Below, in pieces: positions 37,219 to 48,589 of a stretch of DNA of 64,000 bases. The translations under genes and the position numbers were made by a program. The stretch's first letter is position 1, and each line of letters starts with the position of its first letter. Origin of the DNA: Burhinus oedicnemus (Eukaryota; Chordata; Aves; Charadriiformes; Burhinidae); the NCBI GenBank assembly GCA_008921705.1, contig VFFE01006098.1, positions 518,000 to 581,999 on the forward strand, read 5' to 3'. The notes beneath the pieces are model-generated. The model worked only from the letters and a program-made list of their open reading frames with translations. It was not told the origin of the DNA and did no database searches.

Positions 37219-38274
37219 ATGGCCACTAGACGGCCCAAAGCCACTGCAAGAAAGAATGTGGGAACTCAAACCGTGCTCCCCCACAAGCATGTGGATGTGC
37301 AGGTCTCTGGCTGCAATGGATGCCTGAGCCTGGCACTGGTATCAGAGGGAGCCAGAGACACCGCCTGCGTGCGGTGCCATCAAATAGACGATCTGCTCAG
37401 GCAGGTGGTTGAACTGAAGGAGGAGGTAGAAAGATTAAGAACCATTAGAGAGTGTGAAAGAGAAATAGATTGGTGGAGCCATACCCTGAGGCATAGGCAG
37501 CAGGAAGAGCCCCTACCAGAAGTGGACAATCCCCTTCCCTCCTGTCACCAGGCAGAAGGAGGGGACTTAAGGGACAAGGGGGAGTGGATACAGGCAAACG
37601 AAACCCCTCCGGGCCCCCCTCACCTTCCCAATTGCCCTTGCATAATAGGTATAGGGCTTTGGAAACTGAGGGCCAGGCGAAGGCGGATGGAGAGGACAAT
37701 CCATCCAGTGAGTTGCCCAGAGCTAGTCACTCACCTCCACACCTTAGGACTTCCTCAACTAAGAAAAAAAGAAGGGTAATTGTAGTAGGTGACTCCCTTC
37801 TGAGGGGAACTGAGGGCCCCATTTGTAGACCAGACCCATCCCACAAGGAGGTCAGCTGCCTCCCTGGGGCCAGGATTAAGGACATAAGGGGAAAACTCCC
37901 TACCCTGGTTTGGCCCTCAGATTACTACCCACTACTGATATTTCAAGTGGTGATGAGGTAGCTACCAGAAGTCTAAGAGCAATGAAGAATGACTTTAGGG
38001 CCCTGGGACGGCTTGTTAAGGGATCAGGAGCACAAATAGTGTTCTCCTCTACCCCACCAGTCGCAGGGATTGATGAGGGGATAAGCAGGAGGAGCCAGCA
38101 AATTAACTCCTGGCTGTGAGACTGGTGTAACCGGCAGAACTTTGGTTTCTTTGATCATGGGTTGATCTACAGGTCACTAGGCATGCTGGCAACAGGTGGG
38201 GAAATCCTAACCCGAAGGAGAAGAAAGATCCTGGGACAAGAATTAGCAGGGCTCATTCACAGGGCTTTAAACTA
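37219..38274 (+). pseudogene. CR1 ORF1 remnant: Cys motif, coiled coil, esterase
   Basis: ORF1 of CR1 encodes an RNA-binding/chaperone-type protein with an SGNH (GDSL) esterase domain. I start it at ATG 37219 (MATRRPKATARKN); a GTQT motif follows. Residues 32-53 form C-x2-C-x14-C-x2-C, a possible zinc-binding knuckle, followed by a coiled coil (IDDLLRQVVELKEEVERL). A frameshift near 37585-37640 leads to the esterase start RRVIVVGDSLLRGTEGP, with the nucleophile-type GDS at 37788-37796. A second frameshift near 37953 follows GGDEVA, then a TGA at 38117-38119 inside NSWL-DWC. A third frameshift at about 38212-38226 precedes KILGQELAGLI and the terminal TAG at 38272-38274. At 38195-38206 the usual DGxH reads GGEI, so the acid and His of the triad are lost. 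Confidence 0.88.
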
Positions 38275-38330
38275 GTTTTAAGGGGGATGGAGATGGAACC
38301 AGGATCACTAAAGCAGAGCCTGGGAGCAGC

Positions 38331-41114
38331 ATGCCAGTGCTTCTGGGTAAAAGTGTTAGCAAGGTCTTGCAGTGTGTCTCAGTGATGGTGGGGGATGGTG
38401 ATCCGTGTGGTAGTAAAGACATAAGGGGTAGTGATCGGATGGTAACTACAGAAGTGTCTGAGCATGATCAAGTGGGAATTAGGGCTTGTCCCCCCCAAAA
38501 AGTGGCAGGACAATTAGCCCAGCTGAAGTGCATCTACACTAATGCACGCAGCATGGGGAACAAACAGGAGGAGCTGGAGGCCATTGTACAGCAAGGAAAC
38601 TATGATATAGTTGCCATCACAGAAACGTGGTGGGAAGACTCGCACAACTGGAGTGCTGTGATTGATGGCTACCAACTTTTCAGAAGGGATAGGCAAGGAA
38701 GGAGAGGTGGTGGGTGGCCCTCTGTGTTACGGGCAGTTTTGAATGTCTAGAACTTAACAATGTGAATAACGATGTTGAGTGTTTATGAATAAGAATCAAG
38801 GGGAAGGCCAATAAGACAGACATCATGGTGAGAGTTTGTTATAGACCCCCCAATCAGGATGCAGAGGCGGATGAAATATTCTATAAGTAGCTGGCAGAGG
38901 TCTCGCGATCGCTCGCCCTTGTTCTCGTGGGGGACTTCAAATTCCCAGATATCTGCTGGAAATATAACACAGCAGAGAGGGAACAATCCCGGAGGTTCCT
39001 GGAGTGTGTGGAAGACAGCTTCCTAACACAGCTGGTGAGGGAGCCAACTAGGGTAAGTGCCCTACTGGAGCTACTGTTTGTTAACAGAGAAGGTCTTGTG
39101 GGGGATGTAAAGGTTGGAGGTCATCTTGGGAAGAGTGATCACAAAATGGTAGAGTTTTCAATTCTTTGAGAAGCAAGGTGGACAGCCAGCAGAACGGCCA
39201 CCTTGGACTTCTGAAGGGCAGACTTTAGCCTGTTTAGGAGCGTGGTTGAGAGCGTCCCTTGGGAGACGGCAGCCCAGGAAGGCTGGTCATACTTTAAGCA
39301 GGAACTCTTAAAAGCACAGGAGATGGCCATCCCCATGTCCTGAAAAACAAACCGACAGAGAAGAAGACCAGCCTGGCTAAATAGAGAGCTTTGGCTGGAC
39401 CTCAGGAACAAATGGAAAGTTTACATTCTTTGGAAAAGGAGGTTGGTAACTTATGAGGAATACCAAGATGTAGTGAAGCTATGCGAGGAGAAAATTAGAA
39501 GGGCCAAAGCCCAAGCAGAACTCAGCTTGGCCACTGCGGTTAAAGATAATAAGAAAAGGTTCTTTCAGTACATCAATAGAAAAGGGAAGACTAGGGAAAA
39601 TGTAGGCCCACTGATGAATGAGATGGGAACCCTATTGGTGGAAGACACAGAGAAGGCAGAGTTACTGAATGCCCTCTTTTCTTTGGTCTTCACTGCTAAA
39701 GCTGTCCCTCATGAATCCCAGACCCTGGAGGCAAGGGGGAAGGTCTGGAGAGAGGAATATTTTCCCTCAGTTGAGAAGGACTGGATTAGAGAGCACTTGG
39801 CCAAGCTGGACATCCATAAGTCCACGGGCCCTCATGGGATGCACCCGCGAGTGTTGAGAGAGCTGGCAGATGTTATTGCTAGACCACTCTCCATCATCTT
39901 TGGAAGGTCATGGGGAACAGGAGAGGTGCCTGAGGACTGGAGGAAGGCCGACATCGCTCCAATCTTCAACAAGGGCAAGAAGGAGGACCCAGGGAACTAC
40001 AGGCCGGTTAGTCTCACCTCTGTCCCTGGGAAGGTAATGGAGTGACTTGTTCTGGATGTCATCTCCAAACATGTTGAAGAACAGGAAGTTACTGGAAATG
40101 GTCAACACGCATTTACCAAGGGTAAATCGTGCTTCACAAATCTGATAGCCTTCTATGATGTTATAATTGGTTGGCTGGATGAGGGGAGAGCAGCAGATGT
40201 CATCTACCTTGACTTCAGCAAGGCTTTTGGCACTGTCTCCCATAACATCCTCATTAGGAAGCTGAGGAAGTGTGGGCTAGATGAGGAGACAGTGAGGTGG
40301 ATTGAAAGCTGGCTGTGTGACAGAACTCAGAGGGTTGTGATTAATGGAGCAGTGTCAAGTTGGAGGCCTGTAACCAGTGGTGTCACCCAAGGGTCAATAC
40401 TCGGTCCAATCTTGCTCAATATATTCATCAATGAGCTGGATGAGGGGACAGAGTGTATCCTCAGCAAGTTCACTGATGATACCAAACTGGGAGGGGTGGC
40501 TGACACTCCAGAGGGCCGCGCTGCCATCCAGCGTGACCTGGACAGGCTGGAGTGCTGGGCAGAGAAGAACCTAATGAGGTTCAACAAGAGCAAGTGTAGG
40601 GTCCTGCACCTGGGGAGGAAGAATGCTGGGCACCAATATAGGTTAGGGGTGGAGCTGCTGGAAAGCAGTTCTGAGGAGAAGGATCTGGGGGTCCTGGTAG
40701 ATAGGAGCTCTCCAGCTCAAGCAGGACAGGGAACTACTGGAGGGAGTCCAGTGTAGGGCAACAAAGATGATTGGGAGATTGGAGCACCTCCCTTATGAGG
40801 AAAGGCTGAGAGAGCTGGGACTCTTTAGCCTGCAGAAGAGAAGGCTGAGGGGAGACCTTATTCTTGCTTCTAAGTATCTAAAGGGTGGGTTGAAGGAGGA
40901 TGGAGCTAGACTCTTTTCAGTGGTTCCCAGTGACAGGACGAGGGGCAATGGGCACAAGTTGGAACATAGGAAGTTCCATTCAAACATAAGGAAAAACTTC
41001 TTTACGGTGAGGGTGACAGAGCACTGGAACAGGCTGCCCAGGGAGGTTGTGGAGTCCCCTTCTCTGGAGATTTTCAAGCCCTGCCTGGATGCAGTCCTGA
41101 GTAATGTGCTCTAG
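38331..41114 (+). pseudogene. CR1 ORF2 remnant: endonuclease plus RT
   Basis: ORF2 encodes the apurinic-type endonuclease and reverse transcriptase for target-primed insertion. Endonuclease blocks: TNARSMGNK (Asn codon 38541-38543), ITETWWED (Glu 38622-38624), GDFKFPDICW (38930) and SDHKMVEF (39134). A 1-nt loss near 38713 (GGGTGGCC) shifts frame. From about 38714 to 40756 a single frame holds, broken only by stops at 38786, 38888, 39167, 39212, 39341 and 40043; five of these six are TGA, as expected from CpG or other transition decay. RT blocks: NYRPVSLTS (39995), motif [12 protein letters not shown] (Asp 40211), [11 protein letters not shown] (about 40376), and motif C KFTDDTKL (Asp-Asp 40475-40480). 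A deletion near 40702-40730 leads to a new frame that begins MIGRLEHLP (40767) and ends at TAG 41112-41114. Confidence 0.92.
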
Positions 41115-41190
41115 GCATTCCTGCGTCAGCAGGACTGGATGATCTCTAGAGGTCCCTTCCAACTCTGAAAATTCCGTGATTCCATGATTT

Positions 41191-43107
41191 TGGAAAAATA
41201 TTTGTCTGGTCTGATCTCCAGCTCCCAGAGCTGGATTTCCCACCCTATATCTAAGAATTTTGCTCCAGCCCTCTACTTTGGTTACTCGAAAGCCCCAAAT
41301 TAGTGCTTTTCTAAATACTTTGCCAAGAATATTTCACGCTTCTGTAATATCTGGCTCCAATTCAGTCAAAAATATAATGTGAATAGCTTTTCTGATGATG
41401 TTATGTTGTAGACTTTACTCCTCTTGTTGGATTGAATGAAAAAGCAAAGAGGAAATGCAAACTAGGGAAGAAAATGAAAGCGATGGAATATCTCCAAAGC
41501 TCAAAACAAATTAAAAAAATGTTTGGGTTTGAGTTCCGGGCACACATTCAGGATGGCTCTGATTTTATTTAGACGGTGTGGCCCATTTCTATGTTTATTA
41601 GGATTACTACACTAATGAAAGCTTAAAGAGAAATGCCGCAAGAACAAATGCTGGGAAAGTCCTTTATGGATCTAATGACACTTAATTTCCATAGTAAATG
41701 CCTAATGTTTAACGAGTATTTTATTCTTTCCCAATTTACATATTTATAGTTAACTTTTGTGGCTGCTCGTAAGTAATTAGCCGTCTGTTTAAAAGGAGCC
41801 TGTGAACTATACAACCACATGCTCATTCTAGTGATGGTAACCAAAAAAACCCCAAAAACTTGGGCACTTCTTTTAGAGAAATATTTGATTACAGGTAGTT
41901 GAAAGAAAGCCAGCAAAAAGAGAAAAAGGGATTACATAATGAGAAAAACACAAGGGAGAAAAAAATGGGACAAAATGACATTGACTCTGAATCTGAAGGG
42001 AATTTCCCCAGTTATGAGAATATTGCTAGTCACCCTGAGGGGAAAGGTTCCAAACAGGTCAAACCACTGCAAGACACTAGATTGTGTGATGTGTTAGCTG
42101 TCGTTCAGCCATGTTCACGCAGCTTTGTCCAGAAACAAAATGGGGAGAAGTCCTGGAATTCAAGGTGCGTCTTTGCGCATCGAAAGGCATCTCACAGATG
42201 TGAAATAGCTGACCACAAGACTTTGGCCTAAAGATATCACCTAAATTCAGAAATTAAGGGTGTTCTCATCACTGGCCATAAAACCTTGCAGAAAATCATA
42301 AAATCTAGCTTTTTTTATTTGCAGTCAGTGACTGCTGTGACTAAATAAGAATGAAAATTAAGAGTTAAAACAAAGTGTAAAGAAGGTGCTTTGGAGAAAT
42401 ATTTGCTGAAACATACCCTGAATGTTACTGCTGATCAACAACGTTCAGAGAAAGGCCAAGTCTGTAACTAGGAATGCAATTGAGTTTCCAGGCAGACATT
42501 AACAAAGTCATTTATTGTGCTGGCCCATAACCTTGCTACCAAACACAATAATTGGGTCTTTAACCTTTATCTTGATAGCAAAAACTAGTCGTGCTCTTCT
42601 TTTTCTCAAGCATTGCCTATGGCTGAAGTCTGCGGAAAATGGCAAATACAATTTATATATATATGTGTGTAAAGTCTGGATGTGCATCTAGGCCAAGTAT
42701 CTGTCATCCAACAGAAGACCAATGAATCAGATTCCTCTTAACTCCTACTAATCATTGCTGACATCAACAGAATCAGATAATGGTAACTGAGTTTAGCACA
42801 TGAGCTCGTGTTCACCAGTAGTCTGGTTGGGTGTTGGTTTGTGTGTTAAGCCTCCCATCTGGATTAGTGTCATTACAGCTCTTATGGAACAAATGGCTCT
42901 GAGAGATTGGACACAACTGTCCTTGGAGGTATCTTGTTCACAGACAAGAAAGACCACACTAAGGGTCAATAGATCCCATATATATCCCGTATATTTTGTC
43001 TGCTCTCAAATTCCCCCTTGACCATCCTGTTCAACCATTGCCACTTTTGGAGGGCACAGAGACTGCTTACCAAAACGTCTCATTTGCTCTAGTGGATGGA
43101 AAACTTT
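41191..43107. other. Unique AT-rich stretch, no gene seen
   Basis: There is no gene or transposon. The segment is distinctly AT-rich. 41580-41800 resembles a conserved non-coding element in texture, 41905-41970 is purine-rich, and a short TATATATATATGTGTGT tract lies near 42654-42670. The remaining frames are short and without domains. Confidence 0.55.
41580..41800. promoter_or_regulatory. AT-rich candidate conserved non-coding element
   Basis: AT-rich single-copy DNA with repeated homeodomain-like cores (CTAATGAAAGC, CTAATGACACTTAATTTCC, GTAAGTAATTAGCCG) and no repeat similarity. Its texture is like vertebrate enhancer cores. The only support is motif content; conservation across species cannot be seen from one sequence. 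Confidence 0.2.
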
Positions 43108-43378
43108 TGTGCTTCCCAGGACAAGAGGAAATGGGCACAAACTTGAAAGTAGGAAGTTCCATCTAAACATGAAGAGGAACTTCTTTACTTTGAGGGTGGC
43201 AGAGCACTGGAACCGGCCGCCCAGAGAGGTGGTGGAGTCTCTGACTCTGGAGACATTCAAAACCCACCTGGATGCTGTCCTGTGCAACCTGCTCTAGGTG
43301 AATCTGCTCTGGCAGGGGGGTTGGACTAGATGATCTCCAGGGGTCCCTTCCTATCCCTGTAATTCTGTGATCCTGTAA
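43108..43378 (+). mobile_element. CR1 LINE 3' end, short copy
   Basis: A 5'-truncated CR1 of about 270 bp. Frame 43109-43297 encodes the ORF2 C-terminus ([50 protein letters not shown]) and ends at a stop codon at 43295-43297. The 3' UTR has TTGGACTAGATGATCTCCAG, and the element closes with AATTCTGTGATCCTGT. The wording of the coding part and UTR groups it with the copies at 25060 and 36830, not with those at 1, 26148 or 49776. The left edge is approximate. Confidence 0.93.
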
Positions 43379-45185
43379 CAGTCCTAGCTACCTTCAGCAT
43401 TAGAGTTTATGTACATTGGATCTGCTGCAGAGCTGAATTACTTCAGCACATCAACAGGAGCTTTTGTATTCATTTCAATAGGTTTTGATATTTCTCCATG
43501 TTGTTTCTAGCAGTGCTGTGCCTCCCTACTCCATGATCACACCCCACATTTTCCATGGACAGAGAGTGCACAAGATTTCAATTCTGACCTTTCTGGAGCT
43601 GTAGAGACACCACATTAAGGAGGTGGAGGACAGCACTTACAAGTGATGATGATGGATGGGAGGGAGGTAAACCTGGCAACAGGTCTTCGCCCTTCCACAG
43701 ATCCTTCTTCTGAGCAGTAGCCTCATCTCAAGTTCTCAAGAAATTCTCACGAAATATAAATGCATTGTGCTACATTTTCTAACCGTCAATTGCACCACAC
43801 CAGGACAGTTTAGGAGATTGTGAAGCCACTGACCTTGCCGTTCTATGACCTCTTGGTGTCTATAATTTCAGGTTGTTGTAATCCACAGCAAAAATAATGT
43901 TCCAAATTCATCTACCACTTGACCTACATTCCTCTAGCAGGGACATTCAGCAGGCCTTTTTCCAATGTCCTGCAGCGTGTTATTTTTTTTTCCATTTCCA
44001 CCGGGCTCATGTTCTCACGCAGTGACTGGATCTTCAAATAAGACACATTACAAAGTCTGGTATCTGGTAGGCTGAAGCAGGAAGGCACAGAGGCAGGAGC
44101 ACCAGGGTAGGTGTAGTAGAGCACAAGAGAGCAGGAAGGGTGAGTGGAAGCAAACAGAAAGCCCAACAGTACCCAGAGTGATGAGGACATCATCATGTGA
44201 CTTCTTGTGACCACTGATCCTCCCTCTGTGTGGGCATCGACCATTTGAAGACATCACCAGAGGCCACACTGCTTAGATGAAAGTCATTCCAGACAAATCT
44301 TCCGTCATGTCAAGCGGGGTCATGGTTGTGCAGATAGGGTCACAGGGAAGATCAAGCCACTTTTCCCATGGACCTCCAGATTATAGCACAGCTCAGAGAA
44401 AGAAAAGGAACATTTGCATCAGTAAAACAGAAGAGCTGTTGGAAGTGACAGCATGTCACTCACATTTCTCAAACTCTTTAGTTTGCCGCATTCTGGGGTC
44501 TTTACCAGAGGCATTAAGTTGGTGACTTTATAAACATCTAAGAAGGAGAAGTTGAGGAAAGCACAAATGAGTTTCACCTCGGTTTTAATGACTATAATTT
44601 TCTCTCATAAAGGTAATTTCAGTAATTAATGGCTGCATTCTTCTATTGTTGCAGCATTTGGAGATGACACAAAATGAGCAAGTGTTTTTGTTTCAGTGAC
44701 AAACGGAGAAGATTAGCTGGTTGAATGCTGATAGGAAATGTTTGGTGGGAGGAATAAGCAAGGAAAGACTGATAACAAGTTTAGTGGTATTGTTTCTTTG
44801 CTGTGTTATCTCTATTTTACTGGAAGGGAACTGCAGCAAGAGCAATGATCTGATGGGATGCTGAAAATCCCTTTCTCCTCCAAGGAGCTCAGTGGTTTCA
44901 GTACCCGGACTGACACCTTAGGACAGCTATACCTATCATACAATATGCAAAAAAGGCATTCTCAATTGGGAGCATGCCATGGGGCTGATTTAAAAGGTCT
45001 CAGTTAAAATCTCAGCTTTTCCCATATTTCACAACTGACCACTTAAACTCTCTCCTGGGCACCATCACATCAGTGAAGAGACCAGTCTCTTCTTTCCTGC
45101 TTCCATGGAAGGTCCCTAGAAAGGCTTGTGGTCTCCCTGTGGTTTGAACCAAAACTTGGCCAATGGGAATCCCAGCACAGGTGTT

Positions 45186-45220
45186 TTTTGTGGTTTTGGT
45201 TTTGTTTTGTTTTGTTTTTA
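45186..45220. repeat. (TTTTG)n-like simple repeat
   Basis: Imperfect units of TTTTG/TTTGT run through GGTTTTGGTTTTGTTTTGTTTTGTTTTT. It is a simple pentanucleotide repeat 30 bp upstream of the trinucleotide array. Confidence 0.75.
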
Positions 45221-45249
45221 TTTCAAATAAAATCTCCAATATAGTTCTA

Positions 45250-45309
45250 TATTATTATTATTATTTTTAATAATAATAATAATCATCATCATCATCATCA
45301 TCATCATCT
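45250..45309. repeat. Compound trinucleotide microsatellite ATT/AAT/ATC
   Basis: (ATT)5, then TTT, then (AAT)5 and (CAT)n/(ATC)n to 45309. The ATT and AAT arms are inverted complements and can pair as an AT-only hairpin of about 15 bp with a very short loop. The ATC array has about nine units and could be polymorphic. Confidence 0.9.
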
Positions 45310-48300
45310 TATGTGTCACCTTCTCACATTCCTGCCCAGTGATGCAGGATTTATATGCCCCATGACAGCTAGCACTTCCCAAATGACACTATCTCAAATA
45401 AGTTTCTGGTATCAAGGCATGAATGAACAGGGAGGTATCCCCTATGCAGATGGCCTGGCTAGCACTGCTCACATGAGGACTGACTTCCTATCTTCCCCAC
45501 AGAGGTCTGTAGTTACAAAGTCTTAATGAGCAATTGGGCTTTACTGTCAAACCCCATTCAGAGGGTTATTTAGATGAACAGCCAACTTGACGAGAGTTGC
45601 CTTCTGCATTCAGCTGGCTGGAGACTTGCTAGATGTTTCCAATCTAAATTAACTTGTCTCCAAAGACTCTCTCATGACTTTGTTTCTGAGGCTAGAGGGC
45701 AAGGAGATAATGAAATCCAGACTTCACCTGCAACATTCCCAGAAAAAAATAATGATTTCATACATACCTGGTCCCAGAATGGGGCCATCAACTCACAGAG
45801 GTCCCTCTGGAAGCACAATGAGATTTTCTGCATTTAATATATTCACCACCACATTTCACTGGGGGAGGCTGAGTTTCACCTCGTGACGATGATTTTTTTT
45901 TCCCCTTTTTCCTTGCCAACTGATTTCTGTTTGTTCATCACCCTCTGCTCGTGCTTTGCCAATGAGGGAGGATGTTCATGACTGTGTGTCATTTCTGTTC
46001 CCATTCTGGGACTAGAGACTCGACTCAATACTTTTTGTGCCTTCCACTGATGCCACTTAAAACCAGCTCCAGTATCTTACGCTGCCAAACTGCACCTGTC
46101 AGAAAGGTTACAGAAGCTTGCCCAGATACGTGTGCCATGTTTTTGGCTTGCTCTCCCCATCTTTTACTGCCATATGTTTGTTAGCTGCAGAACTGGGAAA
46201 GAGAAGCGTTTGAGCACTGCTTTAGCAACAGAGCTTTTTTCCCAGGGCTCAGAGACTGGGCTCAGTCAGTGGCTAAGAAATCAACTATGAGGAGTTCCCT
46301 ACCTTAAAAATAGGTCCTTTGGTTTGGTTTTAAAAGTTTGAAACCCTAAAAAAAAGAGATGTTTCCTAAATGAGGAGGCTGATCTATACTTTGCCTTCTG
46401 CAAAGTGTGCCTTTTCTGTGCATGGTAGTCCCTGCACCACAGCTGCTGGGATGGAGATGTATGAATGCTGCTGGCCATGTCCATGCGAAATCAGCCTTTT
46501 TAAAGCAAGCTGGCGCTGGTGGTGGTTTGAGCCAATACAGCTGATCTTCCATCAATGCAGGCAGGACCATGATACATGTTGCTGGCGCCCAGCCCCTTCA
46601 CTCTGATTCATGGTGTTCAGCCATTAAACAGAGAAAAGGCTGCTTTTGCACTAGCCTTTCATTTCTCTTTTTGCTGGCCAGTCCAGCCAGGGAGCATTTT
46701 TTTCAGCCATAATATTTTTGCAGCATGGGAGGGCCACAGGAACTACATGGCATCCTAAGCATAGCAAATGGCATGACGCTGGGTTTATGTTAGCTAATGA
46801 GAGGTCTTCCTGATGTTGGACACGCTCCATTTCTGACTGGGCAACTCATCCTGGCTCCCAACAGTGATCTGCCCGGGCTGCCTCTTCCCAGCACTCACAG
46901 CTGGCCACTGTCATGGTGGAAAAATGCCCTCTGGTCCCATTTCACTCAGTTCCACCTTGTTTGCTCTAGTCACAGGCTTTACTCTTCCTCTTCCAAGGCA
47001 GTAACTGAGCTCTGCTCCTCCAAAAACTAGCTGCATGGCTGAAACCTCCCTGGGGGTGCCCTACTTGCTTGGAGAAGTGTTCTGCTCCAGCCTGCAGTGG
47101 GCTGTTGCTTGCTTTACCTTCACACAACCCTCAGTCCCTACTCTTTGTTTTGAGATTGACCAGATGGAAATCAGTCATTAATTGTGATATCTTCTGCTGA
47201 AGGTGGAGTTACATGAATCCAGGAACAGGATACTGGCTTGCACTGGGGGGGAATTCGAAGTGAGAGGAGGGGACTGTGCATGTTCGCTACAGAGCTGATG
47301 TGTCTCAAGTCCTTTCTGGACTATATGAACTCCGTTCTGCTTTCTAGAGGTTGTTCTTCCGCTTGGACTTGTGAGGTTGGAAGTCCAAGCCAGAAGGTGG
47401 AGATCATACTGAAGTCACCTACATACTGCTTCCATTTGGCTTTCCGCTTCTGTTGTGTTTGCTCCATCCCTCTCAGGGATGAGTTTGGGGCCCTCACCTT
47501 GGTGATATCTCACCCCACCGAGACAAGGTCAGAGGCATTTCACAAAGAGATTTATAAGAGTGCACCTCATCCCATGTTTCAATACAGCCAGATCTGGGGT
47601 GGAGCATGTGTTTGGCAGCATCAGGGCATCAGGAAAGGAAAGCAGTGAAGAAGGTGCCACATGCCTATTTGTTAACAGCAGTGCTGGCTTACATCGTTGC
47701 TTTCCTGACCTAGTTATTCCATCCTGCTCTGCACCAACCTGCAAAAATATTTTGGAAGGGGCCTCATGTTGAACTGCCAAATAAAGATCTGTCTCAGAGA
47801 ATCACCTTGGAGACTGCTAAGTGGGCAGAAAGAGGACTGTGCCAGCACTTACAGGAATGAAACGAAGGACAGAGAGCTTTGCAGAAGAGACAGGGAAGGC
47901 AGGAATTCCCTAATCCAGCATCCCTTCATGGACCACATACCATCAACAATGACCTGAGGAAGGTGCAAACATGATAAGTGATACTAGCGTGTGATTTGGG
48001 CAGAGGGGCACTGCCATTAACCCACTGTGCAAGACCGGTGGCAACAGAACATGTGGCCAGGCTGATGTGAAAAAAGATCTGGTTTAAATAACCTATTCTT
48101 TCCCTTTTGTTTTTCAAGACTATTTTATATATACATATAAAATCATCTTACAGATCTGGTTTAGAGCACAGGGCCCTAAGAGTTCAGCCAATGCAGCTGG
48201 GGTGTAGCCATGGAGCAGGGGAGGATGGGCAATGGTGGCAAGGCGGTGAACGGGTGAGGACAATTCTCAAGCCATTTCCATCCCCACAATATGACTGCAA

Positions 48301-48572
48301 CTGTAGTTGCACATGGCAGACATGGGAGAAAAAAAGTGTGGCTTAGCTCAAGCTTTTAAAAACAGTTGTCCCACAAACAAAATATGTAAAAAAACAAAAA
48401 AAAGGCATTCAATTGTGGGTTCAAACAAACCTGGAATAAACCCTTTGTTTCTTTATTTCAGTTTTTTCTAAAAACAAAGGCTAACGGAGGTTAATTTTGA
48501 AACATCACTTCAAACCTCCAAAAAGGAAGTATTTTGCACTGATATTGGCAACCAAAAACCATTTCACATCCT

Positions 48573-48589
48573 AAAAAAAAAAAAAAAAA
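48573..48589. repeat. Poly(A) tract, 17 nt
   Basis: An uninterrupted A run of 17 lies between CACATCCT and TCCCAAACTC. No retroposon body is visible to the left, so it is called as a simple homopolymer. Confidence 0.85.

Larger units (their letters stand above)
36830..41190 (+). mobile_element. Nearly full-length CR1 LINE, inactive
   Basis: A CR1 copy of about 4.36 kb, close to the usual full length of about 4.5 kb. Order: a GC- and CpG-richer 5' leader (about 36830-37218), an ORF1 remnant (37219-38274), an ORF2 remnant (about 38331-41114), and a 3' UTR with GATGATCTCTAGAGGTCCC and a terminal ATTCCGTGATTCCATG (41170-41186). All domains are in the expected order. It has no poly(A) tail, as expected for CR1. 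It is inactivated by frameshifts, several TGA stops and a deletion near 40700. The exact 5' end is uncertain by about 50 bp because I judged it from the change in base composition. It is the only copy in the window that keeps ORF1. Confidence 0.93.

Noticed and set aside
48001..48015. CAGAGGGGCACTGCC, partly like a CTCF core
   Set aside because: Too many mismatches outside the G-run to call without a matrix score.
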